Shown piece after piece: positions 9,543 through 18,351 of a stretch of 64,000 bases of DNA. Position 1 is the first letter of the stretch, and the number at the start of each line of letters is the position of its first letter. A program made the translations under genes and the position numbers. The notes under the pieces were generated by a model. That model did no database searches, had not been told where the DNA came from, and saw nothing but the letters and a program-made list of their open reading frames with translations. The stretch comes from Isoetes taiwanensis (lineage: Eukaryota; Streptophyta; Lycopodiopsida; Isoetales; Isoetaceae). Where the stretch lies: positions 3,661,702-3,725,701 of the forward strand of contig JAJEKV010000084.1 of the NCBI GenBank assembly GCA_021234155.1. Direction: 5' to 3'.

Positions 9543-10440
9543 ATGTCTCGTGCCGCTGCCCTCAAAGAAGGTAATTTCCACAATTTTTTTTAGCATAGGT
9601 AGCGTCATAGCTGTTACTATGTCTTTTTAGGATAGCTAGATGGTCGACAGGATCGCGACCGCGATAGTTGTGACCAGTGTTGTCCCGTACGCGTACCGTA
9701 CCATACGTACTGTACGTATTTTTTAAAAAATACGTTTTTTTCAGCCATACGTACCTTACGTACGTTTGGAGTATTTTTTTAAAAATCAAAAAACAGTGTT
9801 TAAATAGAATAAAATAGTGAAATAAAACATAAAACTTATGTAGGGGAAGTTGGTTAGCATGTTAGTTTGCTATCTAGGAGGCCCAGGTTCAATTCCTGGT
9901 AAGTGCAAGTTTACTGTTTTGTGAAAAACAAGTAGTATTTAAGAAAAAAACGTCAGGAGTATTTTTTAAAAATACGTACGTACGTACAAGTACGGTACGG
10001 AATGGATCCTTTTCAAAAAATACGCGTATTTTTGCAACACTGGTTGTGACCATGACACTTCCTCTTTTCTGGATGGTAGTGCTCACGACAATCGCGGCCG
10101 CGATAGTGGTGACCATTGTATATACAATGTAATACACACTGTTCGTAAAGAACGCGGCCGCGTTTATTGCCAGCATAATGGTGAGAGAACGGCCACGTTT
10201 CTTACGTAGCTACTGATCAAGCGGATCGTGGCCGCGATCTTTATGAACACCTTCTGCCAATAGTAGTGTATCTAACCTGTGTGCTATTGTTATTGCAGCA
10301 CTGGAACTTTTCCGCGGCCCCAATGTAGAACCGATCAGAATTGTTACACCCGATAAAAGCATGAAGTGGTGTCTTGAAATTTCACAGGCCAAACCTCATG
10401 TCATTGGAGACCACCGAAAGGACTTGTGTTTGTTCTTCAG
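9543..10440 (+). CDS. 5' exons of the ParB/methyltransferase-like companion gene (model uncertain)
   Basis: Candidate exon 1 is 9543-9570 (starts MSRAAALKE) with donor GTAATT at 9571. Candidate exon 2 starts at 10299 after TATTGTTATTGCAG and reads LELFRGPNVEPIRIV, continuing to about 10440. The 3' splice site CTTCAG at 10440 suggests another exon start at 10441, but I could not place the donor that precedes it. Intron 1 holds two perfect palindrome sites, other partial sites and the hAT MITE. Confidence 0.45.
9651..9666. promoter_or_regulatory. 16-bp palindrome site 4
   Basis: GATCGCGACCGCGATA in intron 1, followed by GTTGTGAC, which became the target duplication of the hAT MITE. The uninterrupted extension read GTTGTGACCA. 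Confidence 0.85.
9675..10042. mobile_element. hAT-type MITE, 368 bp, with tRNA-like segment
   Basis: Begins CAGTGTTG and ends CAACACTG, flanked by an 8-bp duplication GTTGTGAC (9667-9674 and 10043-10050). Both terminal sequence and duplication length are those of hAT elements. Inside are TACGTACG-rich subterminal stretches and AT palindromes (TTTTTTAAAAAATACG). At about 9844-9905 is a tRNA-like segment with a good Pol III B box (GGTTCAATTCC within the perfect stem CCAGG/CCTGG) and an A-box-like TTGGTTAGCATGTTAG. No coding capacity. Confidence 0.85.
9844..9905 (+). other. tRNA-like sequence inside the hAT MITE
   Basis: T-arm CCAGG-TTCAATT-CCTGG is perfect and the A/B-box spacing is tRNA-like, but no complete cloverleaf with a matched 7-bp acceptor stem can be drawn. 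I call it a tRNA-derived relic, not a tRNA gene. Confidence 0.5.
10091..10104. promoter_or_regulatory. 16-bp palindrome site 5
   Basis: ATCGCGGCCGCGAT, a perfect 14-bp palindrome containing GCGGCCGC, in intron 1, followed by AGTGGTGACCA as at site 4. Confidence 0.85.
10151..10164. promoter_or_regulatory. 16-bp palindrome site 6
   Basis: AACGCGGCCGCGTT: both arms differ from the consensus at the same symmetric position, so the palindrome is preserved while the sequence changed. A weaker copy (AACGGCCACGTT) follows at about 10189. Confidence 0.75.
10224..10239. promoter_or_regulatory. 16-bp palindrome site 7
   Basis: GATCGTGGCCGCGATC, followed by TTTATGAACACC, about 60 bp before the splice acceptor at 10298. 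Confidence 0.85.
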
Positions 10441-13400
10441 GAATGGTAAGGGTCCAGCTAGGTATAGTTATTGCTATGTGGGAAGGTACCAAGAACAATG
10501 TACAGGATGCAATCATTTGCAGCGTGGAAGATACTCATCAGCTGCAGTTCGTTGAGTACGTTTTGCGATAGCAGAATTATGATCCCTCCATTATGATTGC
10601 GAGTAAAGTCAACAAACCGGCAAGCGGCAAGGGGATGCCCACCAGTGCAAAGGGATTTGGGTGGATATTGCCGTCATATGATTCCTTGAGTTTGTCGGGT
10701 ATAAAGTGCAACAGGGATATACTTGTTGGATTTAGTATGTGCAGAAAGGGTCTTTCAGGTGATAAGAAACCTAGGTCTGCTGCTTTGAAGGCTACTAAGG
10801 ACAACAAACTGCCTTCAAGAATGGACACCAACTGGCTCAGAGCTGTTGCAAAGAAGAGATCCGTGGCCCCTCTGCAGGCTATTGGCGAACCATCCACTCC
10901 AAAGGAAACTGTAGTGCCCATGGAGGCTATCCCCTCAGCACAAGTTGGTTGTTCTACCGTAGTGGACCCTTCAGCTCCCGTCATGCTTTTGACTGCTCCC
11001 CCCAGAGACTCCGAGGCAGTAGAAGAACAGCCAGCAAAGAAGATCAGGCCATTCAAGATAAAGCTTCCAAAGCAGAGCACGGATGACAGTGCGCAACCAT
11101 CGACATCTTCTACTCCTTCCTCGTCCACCAAACCAACACCTACTAGCCACTTGTTGCCCTGGAGAACTGATCCCCGAATGCCAGAAGATTTAAAGTTCAA
11201 TCCAGATGAAGAAAAGAAACTCGCTCAGGAGACAGCATCTAAGCTCGAGGAGTTCAAAAGATATTACCCAATGGGTGTAAACTGGTTCCAAAGAGTCAGC
11301 ATTTTTGATTGCGAGCCAGCTCCCGCAAACATGACACATAGAGTCCGGTCAAATGACCATGTCCAGACCCTGATAAAAAGCTTCAAGAAATACCCAACGG
11401 AGGTTTTTACGCCTGCCGATGTCGTTCCATTCGATCCAGTAACAAGGTCAGTTACATCATATTCAATTCTCTCTTGGCATATTGGTTATATATGAATATG
11501 CTCTACAGGATCGCGGTCGCGATCTTCATGAACAACTTCTTGCACTAACTAGTGTAACTTGGTCAATTGCAGGAAATTAGTCACTTGGTCGCGCCCAGAA
11601 GAACTGGCAAACAAGAAATTTTTTATTATTTCTGGTAATCACAGCATTTTTGCTGCACAGTTTTTATGCACATGCATGGGCAATGTCGAACAAAGGTTGG
11701 AATTTGCGAAAGCATATGCAAAAAGAAGAAGTCGTGTGTTAAATGGTAACCTCTCCAACAAGGAATACATTCAGATTTCTATACAGTGCAACGATGTAAT
11801 CGCAGATACAGTATACAAAGAACCCCTCATTGAAAAGCTCCAACAACTAAGAAACCAGCACAAGGCATTCGGATGTCCTCCACAAGACCCAACAGGAACT
11901 GCAGTGACATCCGCCTGGAAGGTATATTTTTTCGTTTTTTGGCTCAGTGAAATCGCCATCGCGATCCTAACCAGCACTTCTGTGCAGGATTTTGTCGAGG
12001 TGGCTACCACAACTTTGAAGGTTAAGGAACTTAAGGATGAGAAACAGTTCCTTTTTATGCAAGAATCTTCATGGTCTAAACTCGTAGAAGTTGTCAACAA
12101 ATGGGCAAATCGAAAGCTAACTGATGATCAAGGGGAATTACCAGAGAAACCTTCAAAGGATTTTTTCAACAAGACATTCCTAAGAAACCTACGAGGCATG
12201 AACAATGCTGAGGTAAGCCAATTGATGGACAAAATCTTAGAGGGCAAGGTTTTCTTGAAAGTGCAGCAAAGGTATGCAGGACGTTTTAATTGCAGTCAGA
12301 GGGCTCTAGACATCAGAACACTTTCACTCATGCGTCGTGAAGTGTCATCATATGCCAATTCTACCTCAGAGAAGCTATACAATAATTTTGAAGAGTTGGC
12401 TTCATGTTTTCCAGAACTGTCTGAACAACGTCTCCTAGATATTGCAGACACGGATTTTGAATATGTCAAAGCGAATTATAATAAAGAGGCAGTTCAAGGT
12501 AATCTTCCAACAGTTTTTTTGGAAGCTATTTTTGCTATAATGAGACCAGAAGAGGCCAAGAAAATGAAAGAGAAGCAAAACACCGTGCAGCACGTCACAA
12601 AAACTGGCATCCTTGTGTCTGCATCGGTGTCAGAAAATGCCACATTGATTTTTGTTGACATGCGTAGTTTTACCACGCTGTGGGATGTGAAAAAATACGC
12701 AAATTTTTTTAGCAGAGTTGCAGGCATGACACAGGCAAAAGTGTACCACATAGTCATGTTCCTCAGATCGGCACATTTGCCAAACTGTTTGTACAGTCTG
12801 AGCCAGATACAAGGTAGCTCCCATGTTTCCCTAGGGGCTTATGAAGAACAAGGATGGGAGAGCAAAAAAAATATAAAAGAATTCCAGTATTATGTCAGCC
12901 ATGTGACAATAAACAGGAGTGACGTTCGGGTGCTGCCCGTTAAGCCCAACTTAGAGCTACGACTGACTCAAGTCACTAAAGCACCGAAAAGCACTCCTCT
13001 TCCAAAATATCCGATTACTGGCGACGAAGAGGTAGATATGAAAACAAAAAGAAAATATTTGGAGTTATTTACAGGTAAACCCAAATTCTCATGGGCGGCG
13101 ATGGAAGGCGACTTCGTCCTTAAGAGCCAAGCAAAAACCTCTTATGTCTATTATATAGTGAAGGAGCTGGTTCCATTAGAAGGCTGCGTTTTGGATTTCT
13201 TCTCAGACGGAACTGCCTCAAGGGTAGCTTTGATGCAAGGAAAACAAAGTGTTGCTTTTGAGTTTGACGACAAGGTTTGCCGTTTCCTTAGATCTTTCTT
13301 CGAGAGTCTAGAGAAAATGGCAAGGCCTGACGAGGAAGAGCAAGGTGATGGGCTTGAGCAAGGTGAAGAGCAACGTTCCGACATGCCTAATATTAATATA

Positions 13401-13493
13401 ACACAGGGAACGGATCTCAGCCACATGGATCAGATGCTAGACGGCCTGGATCAGAAAAGCTTCGAAGAGAGGCTGCAGGAGACCTGGAACTGA
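10441..13493 (+). CDS. ParB-like/N4-N6 methyltransferase-like companion protein
   Basis: Main body of the plus-strand gene, with exons 10441-11446, 11573-11921 and 11988-13493. The introns are 11447-11572 (GTCAGT...GCAG) and a 66-bp one at 11922-11987 (GTATAT...TGCAG). After a low-complexity basic/Ser-Pro region, the ParB-like part reads RSNDHVQTLIKSF, then across the intron FFIISGNHSIFAAQFL, the usual GNHR position of ParB/Srx folds. The C-terminal half resembles a beta-class N4/N6 adenine/cytosine methyltransferase. VLDFFSDGTASRVAL is the AdoMet-binding motif, but the catalytic DPPY position reads VDMRSF (ATLIFVDMRSF), so methylation is probably lost. ParB-methyltransferase fusions are familiar in phages. 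An in-frame TAG at 10569 and a frame change near 13490 break this copy. Confidence 0.6.
11509..11524. promoter_or_regulatory. 16-bp palindrome site 8
   Basis: GATCGCGGTCGCGATC with perfect 7-bp arms, inside the intron 11447-11572, followed by TTCATGAACAAC. Confidence 0.88.
11951..11966. promoter_or_regulatory. 16-bp palindrome site 9
   Basis: AATCGCCATCGCGATC fills about a quarter of the 66-bp intron 11922-11987, followed by CTAACCAGCAC. Confidence 0.8.
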
Positions 13494-13927
13494 TAGAGCA
13501 GACTGAGAAGGCACAGGCAAAACTAGATCCAACTTTCAAGAAGCTTGAAGCACTGAACAAGAACTTGGACTCCTTACTCCCACTGGTAACCAAGCAACTG
13601 GACAAGCCGATTCCTAATTTTGAGTATGTGGGCACTTCTGAAGGCGCCTCCGGAAGTGAAAGAACCTCCCCCGACCCTTCACCAAAAAGACAGAAGCTGG
13701 TACCCTCTACTCAATATTCTTTAGAGTTGCAGGACGAATTGTTTGATAGCTCAGATATGTCAGAGCGTGTTAAAAACGCAGCACAGCAAATGAATGTTGA
13801 CATCCCAGAAACAACTGGATATACAGAAATGGACATGTGACAGACCCTTGCTATTGGAAAGGAGCATATTGCAAGAATAGCTGCTCAATGTGGTGTTGAT
13901 CCAGAGACTGTATTTGAGACTCAGTGA
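13494..13927 (+). CDS. C-terminal tail of the companion protein, shifted frame
   Basis: From about 13470 the coding signal moves to another frame (GDLELIEQTEKAQAKLDPTF, then LEALNKNLDSLLPLVTK, a likely coiled coil). It runs on to TGA at 13838. After that stop the same frame stays open and protein-like (TLAIGKEHIARIAAQCGVDP) until a second TGA at 13925. Either a frameshift and a nonsense mutation or an unrecognised small intron accounts for this; I favour decay. Confidence 0.5.
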
Positions 13928-14112
13928 TGAAGCCTTCGCATTTGTGCTGGGCATTTTGTACAAAGTTTTTGTTTAGACATTGTGTTTACATTTTAACCTG
14001 TTTTCGGGTTCACTATGAGTTATACTTTTTGGGTTCACTATTTGTTATACTTTTGTTCACTATGCTTTTATGTTATCTCAACATTGAATTGGATAAACAA
14101 AGTAGTCTGGAA

Positions 14113-14128
14113 GATCGCGGTGGCGATT
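14113..14128. promoter_or_regulatory. 16-bp palindrome site 10
   Basis: GATCGCGGTGGCGATT, followed by ATGTACACCAG, downstream of the companion gene. Confidence 0.75.
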
Positions 14129-14219
14129 ATGTACACCAGTTATACATCCCCCAGATGGTAACTTGACCACGAAGCACACTTTGTGCTATTTGTATTCTGC
14201 ATTCACTTGTTTTCGCAAG

Positions 14220-14235
14220 AATCGCAATGGCGATC
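14220..14235. promoter_or_regulatory. 16-bp palindrome site 11
   Basis: AATCGCAATGGCGATC, followed by CTTACGACCAC, the last copy, about 230 bp from the right end of the transposon. Confidence 0.72.
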
Positions 14236-14440
14236 CTTACGACCACTCGTGATGCTGCTCAAACCCCTCGGTTACTGTTATGACAGCTTTGGGCTACAGG
14301 CCTGGTGTCAAATTATGGCGCATGTTATTTTTTCAAACTGAACTTAGGATTATTAACGCTTTGTTTTGGTTGAGAGGAATCATTTCTTACCATCCCCGGG
14401 ATGACCACGACCTATTTCGTTGTCAAACGAGAAAACGAAA

Positions 14441-14466
14441 TTTCTCTAATTAATGAAACCATGCTT
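14441..14466 (-). repeat. Right terminal inverted repeat of the 8-kb transposon
   Basis: Read inward on minus it starts AAGCATGGTTTCATTAATTA and matches the left end at 6487. It is followed by the AAAT duplication at 14467-14470. Confidence 0.88.
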
Positions 14467-14751
14467 AAATGTGATGTATAATTGAGCATCATCCATTTTT
14501 GAAATTGAGAGCAGATTGGCTTCCAAGTCTGGCACATACAATGTATTTTTCAATAGGGCCTTCCCTGTGGCTAGTTTTAACATCACAGTTCCCGTGCCTT
14601 TTACACTTAAAAGACCTTTGCCTATTTTTACTTTCCATTGTCCCGTTCCTTCTTTAAACTCCTGGAATAATTCCTGTTTTGGCGTCATGTGATCACTGGC
14701 CCCAGAGTCCAGGAGCCATATCCCTTGGGCAGTCTCTGCCATGAGAGCCAC
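14467..14751 (-). CDS. Copia aspartic protease
   Basis: Protease that cleaves the copia polyprotein. IWLLDSGASDHMTPK carries the catalytic Asp of the DSGA motif, followed by the usual LKNTLYVPDLEANLLSISK. The frame is cut after LYITF by the 8-kb transposon; the three or four residues past that point in the open frame are transposon sequence. An in-frame TAG at 14776-14778 separates it from gag, nine codons upstream of the first Met. Confidence 0.88.
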
Positions 14752-14775
14752 TGCCTCAATTCCACATGAATTATT

Positions 14776-15828
14776 CTATGCATCATCTTCTTTTGGCTGA
14801 CCGAGAATGGTCTTTATAGCATCTGCAATTTTTGCAAATATGCGGATGATACTGCTAACTATCCAAAGAGTTATCATCATGATATTGCTTTGGTTTCTCT
14901 CCAGCTTACACGTTACGAATGCCCCTGCTACAGACACACGCGAATCACTGCTGGCGCTTCGATCAGAGTTATCAGTCTCACTTGCCTTGGAAGCTTTGTG
15001 AGCATGGCCTCTTCTCTTCTTCATTTCATCTTTGTCAGCAACCACCTGTTTCTTCTTTCTTTTAGCATCATTTCTCTTGTTGGGTTCAGGGCAGTCCCTT
15101 GCAATATGCCCATGTTTGTTGCAATTGTAGCATTTACGGGTCTCAACATTCTCTTGTCTTCCAACAAGTGCGTGCCCTTCAACTTGTCCTCCTCGCTTGG
15201 CTCCTGCCTGATTGATCTCCTCCATTAAGATCTGCTGGCATGCCCATTCCAACTCCATATGTTCAACAGATCCGATCACATTCTTTACGTTATTGAAGGT
15301 TGCCGGCAATCCCAGGAGTAGAGCACCAACAATCAGGTCATCTTCAAGCCCCTTTTCCATTCCTTTGAGTTGGAGTGCAGCTGCCTTGATTCTGGAAATG
15401 TATTCTTCTGCTGATTGGCAGTCCTTTAGCTTTGTGGTAAAAACCACAGAGTACAAGTTAGCTTGCTGTGAGAAGTGTCTCTTCTTGTAAATCCTAGAGA
15501 GCTGTTCCCAAGCATCTTGAGCACTTTCAGCCGCCTCCACTTGTGGAATCATGGTATCATCTAGATACCGCATCGTCTGATTCCTTGCCTCCCAGTCACG
15601 TTGCATCCATTTGAGCAAGGCTTGTCTGTCTTCCACAAACGTACCATACTCCTGTTTGCCTTCTCCCTTAACAACCTGAGCTGCTGTGAGTCCTGAGGGC
15701 TTGCTGAGCACTGGCCTTGGCTCATCACCGGATACTACATGCCATAGTCCCTTCTCAGAAAGCTTTCCACGTACCTTGATAAACCAGTAAAAGGCATTAT
15801 CATGGGAAAGTTTCTGTATTTTTCCCAT
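14776..15828 (-). CDS. Copia Gag
   Basis: Capsid/nucleocapsid protein of the copia element, from ATG 15828. About 350 residues. The N-terminal two thirds are the usual UBN2-type gag helices (LLKWMQRDWEARNQTMRYLD, AQDAWEQLSRIYKK). A zinc knuckle CYNCNKHGHIARDC follows at about residue 235. The C-terminus is odd: after a Ser-rich stretch comes a hydrophobic segment (MMITLWIVSSIIRIFAKIA) that looks like a membrane helix and is not usual in copia gag. The protein ends at an in-frame TAG and the protease continues in the same frame. Confidence 0.88.
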   Translation of the reverse strand: MGKIQKLSHDNAFYWFIKVRGKLSEKGLWHVVSGDEPRPVLSKPSGLTAAQVVKGEGKQEYGTFVEDRQALLKWMQRDWEARNQTMRYLDDTMIPQVEAAESAQDAWEQLSRIYKKRHFSQQANLYSVVFTTKLKDCQSAEEYISRIKAAALQLKGMEKGLEDDLIVGALLLGLPATFNNVKNVIGSVEHMELEWACQQILMEEINQAGAKRGGQVEGHALVGRQENVETRKCYNCNKHGHIARDCPEPNKRNDAKRKKKQVVADKDEMKKRRGHAHKASKASETDNSDRSASSDSRVSVAGAFVTCKLERNQSNIMMITLWIVSSIIRIFAKIADAIKTILGQPKEDDA

Positions 15829-15872
15829 TTCGTTCTTGTGCAGCGCAGCTCCTTACCCGAATGGATCTGCCC

Positions 15873-15884
15873 GCTCTGATACCA
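15873..15884 (-). other. Copia primer-binding site
   Basis: On minus it reads TGGTATCAGAGC, complementary to the 3' end of initiator tRNA-Met, a few bases inside the 5' LTR. Confidence 0.88.
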
Positions 15885-15886
15885 TA

Positions 15887-16129
15887 ATAGTACACAACGA
15901 AATAGAGACTCTAAAAGCATAATCTTAGATTGAAGAAAAGATCCAGTTATACATAGTACAACGGTGCCTTATTTAGGAAGGCCAAACCGCAATGCAAGTA
16001 TTTCGGCATCTCCAATTCAGGATATCTGCCACATCAAACTCTAACAACTGATACTTGATTAAAACCCTAACACAAGACAGGTGGCAGCCATATGACAGAA
16101 GTCATTATTGTTCACATGTAACTCCAACA
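15887..16129 (-). repeat. Copia 5' LTR
   Basis: Begins TGTTGGAG on minus at 16129 and ends just before the primer site; the exact inner end is uncertain by a few bases because it does not end in a clean CA. About 240 bp, short for an LTR. Contains a TATA-like CTAAATAAGG region. Confidence 0.82.
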
Positions 16130-16900
16130 AAGGGGAGTAAATATCAAATGAAACGGGATAAATCATGGTGGAAGCTGCAAATGCCATCTCTCTATGTCGC
16201 TGCTGTTGCTAGATAACTGGAGAAGAAAGATCGCAAAAGCTTTGAACCAGCCATTGTCATATTTATTCTATGAAGATAGATATGCGGTGCAGACTAAATC
16301 ATGCAAGGGCTCTAGAGATGCCTAGTGCATGGGCATGCAAATGAAGGTGAACGGTCAGAACAGATCGCCACAACTCAAAAGTTTTCGTAGTGCTCAGAAG
16401 TTTGGCCGCCATGGCTATGGCGACAACAAGAAAATTGCTAAAACGTGGTAGGTTCAATCCCGGTCTATCCTGGTCTGCAAGAGTCTTAAATATTATCCAT
16501 TGTATGTTAATTTGAACCAGCGTCTTAAACATCATCCAACCAGCATCACCCAACGTCATGTTTGAACCAGGTCTTAAATATCATCCATTGTCACATATTG
16601 TCTTTGAACCATAGTTGGCATGGAAGGGCGTTCTATCTATCTATGCCATCATAACGACAGAAAAAGTATTGAAATAAAAGCCATGCTACTGTACTGTGCC
16701 AGTGATAAAATTTTTGGACTTTTTGCTGTTGGCTAGAACGCCGTGCAAAACGGCCATTCTGCCCCAACATCCACCATTCTCAGGGCAAAGAATGCAAGAA
16801 AACAGTGGAAATCAAAGACCACCGTTTGTTTCCGATTCTTGGAGAAATATTTGCTCCCACCTTTTATAATCGGACCTGCATCTGAGAACCTGCACCTTCT
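16130..16900. other. Non-coding flank with short repeated phrases
   Basis: No gene recognised. Around 16485-16610 the phrase GTCTTAAATATCATCCATTG recurs three times with variation, separated by TTTGAACCAG, a small degenerate repeat. The rest is anonymous. Confidence 0.4.
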
Positions 16901-16904
16901 ATAA

Positions 16905-17760
16905 TTGGTCATCTCCCAATTCTTAATTGCAATCCCCGCATTATGCCCTCATTACCCCTACCCCATTTCTCATCCCATGTTTTCAATTGCAATCACCCGT
17001 TCTAATAGAATCCCCTATTAGTCCTTCATCAACCTACTAACCCTGACTACTCCATTTCTTGTCTCCCATTCTTCATTTTTTTTCGTAGAAATCCCCATTT
17101 TCTAAATTACAATCCCCATTACTCCCTCATTATCCCTACTAACACTAATTACCCCATTTCTCGTCATCCCCTTTAGTAAAAATCCCCATGATCTAAATTG
17201 CAATCCTCCTATTACTTCCTCATTACCCCCAGTGACCCTGACTATCCCATTTCTCCTCATCCCCCATTCTTCATTTTTTACAGAAAATCCCCATGTTCTA
17301 AATTGCAATCCCCTATTACTCCCTCAATACCCCTCTTTCTTAACTAGCCCATTTCACATCATCTCTCATTCTTCATTTTATTAGTAGAAATCCCCATGTT
17401 CTACATTGCAAACCCCCTATTACTCCCTCATTACCTCTAGTACCCTGACTACCCCATTTCTCTCTTCATCCCCCATTCTTCATGTTTTTACATAAAATCC
17501 CCATGTTCTAAATTGCACTCCCCTTTTACTCCCTCATTACCCCCACGCTAACCCTAACTACCCCATTTCTCGTCATCCCCTATTCTCCATTTTATTAATA
17601 GAAATCCCCATGTTCTAAATTGTAATCCCCTTATTACTCCCTCACTACTCCTACCTTGACTACCCCAGTTCTCCTCATCCCCCATTCTTTATTTTTTACA
17701 GAAAATCCCCATGTTCTAAATTACAATTCCCTCTTACTCCCTCAATACCCCTAATATAGA
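16905..17760. repeat. Degenerate minisatellite, unit about 105 bp
   Basis: The phrase AAATCCCCATGTTCTAAATT recurs near 17093, 17181, 17286, 17391, 17496, 17605 and 17703, that is every 88-110 bases. Between copies are CCCTATTACTCCCTCATTAC and CCCCATTTCTC phrases. About seven to eight imperfect head-to-tail copies, strongly depleted in G on the plus strand. Confidence 0.8.
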
Positions 17761-17793
17761 ACTAGAGTCCCCTTCCCATCAAGAAATTATCCT

Positions 17794-18351
17794 TTGCTCG
17801 TCAGTCCCACATTTCCAAAAAGGGGTATTGTAAGGAGGATGTGGGCATCATTTTTGATGTGTGAGGACCATGGGTACAGATTATATGAACCTAAAGCTAG
17901 AAGAATTTATATAAGTGGGGATGTGGTGTTTGATGAAACTAAATTTTATAAGGATAGAGTGATTAAACAAGATGTGTCAGAAGAAAAAGAGAAATTACAG
18001 TCTTGGGCACTAGAGGGATGGTTTGACGATGAAGACGATCATGAAGATCAGTCAGAGATTCAAGTAAAAGAATTAAATGGAGGCATAGGCAACCATATAG
18101 AAAACAATTGTATAGATATACATCACAAGAGAAGATAATGGTATAGAAGATGTTACCGTGCAAGAACATCATCCAGTAGAAGAAAAGCAAGTTCATAGTC
18201 ATAGATCTAATGCAGAACGGCTAAAGCAAGGAGCTCTTATTGATGTATTGAGGTATGGGAGAGATGAACATGGGAGGAGCACACGTGAGCGCAGACCTCC
18301 AAGGACATTTGAAGCATACGAACTAGGTGGAAACACGGGGGAGCAACGACC
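17794..18351 (+). pseudogene. Copia integrase C-terminal relic
   Basis: The frame contains CEDHGYRLYEPKARRIYISGDVVFDE, the conserved C-terminal block of copia integrases, then an acidic linker. After a stop it continues (in another frame) into DEHGRSTRERRPPRTFEAYEL, the usual start of the RT linker. It is a second, unrelated, much shorter copia fragment on the opposite strand to the first. It is cut at 18351 by the LTR that follows. Confidence 0.8.

Larger units (their letters stand above)
6487..14466. mobile_element. 7,980-bp DNA transposon with 4-bp TSD (superfamily uncertain)
   Basis: Ends are inverted repeats: left inward AAGCATGATTTCATTAATTG, right inward AAGCATGGTTTCATTAATTA, about 26 bp with two mismatches. 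They are flanked by a 4-bp AAAT duplication within copia. It carries a transposase-like gene on minus (6666-8474) and a divergent spliced gene on plus (about 9543-13927). Both kinds of gene region are marked by a repeated 16-bp palindrome. A 4-bp duplication is known for Sola, some Ginger/Academ and TTAA-specific elements; Sola is a candidate because it occurs in mosses, but I cannot assign it from sequence alone. The companion gene has stops and the transposase looks truncated, so this copy is probably not autonomous. Confidence 0.85.
2786..16129 (-). mobile_element. Ty1/copia LTR retrotransposon, interrupted twice
   Basis: Read on the minus strand from right to left: 5' LTR (about 15887-16129), tRNA-Met primer site, gag, protease, [8-kb DNA transposon], integrase, reverse transcriptase, [MITE], RNase H, polypurine tract and remnant 3' LTR. 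The PR-IN-RT-RH order is diagnostic of copia. The two LTR copies share TGTTGGAGTTACATGTGAACA at their 5' ends and about 110 bp in all; the 3' copy is then truncated or recombined. The element also has a stop between gag and protease and at least one frameshift in RT, so it is dead. The nested insertions are younger than it. Confidence 0.92.

Noticed and set aside
9208-9630. Plus-strand frame of 140 residues upstream of the companion gene
   Set aside because: It begins before the TATA box, reads through short DNA repeats and overlaps a better ATG with a splice donor at 9571.
9844-9905. Functional tRNA gene in the MITE, and another in the 417-bp repeat
   Set aside because: Good B boxes and T arms, but no matched acceptor stems or full cloverleaf; tRNA-derived relics at most.
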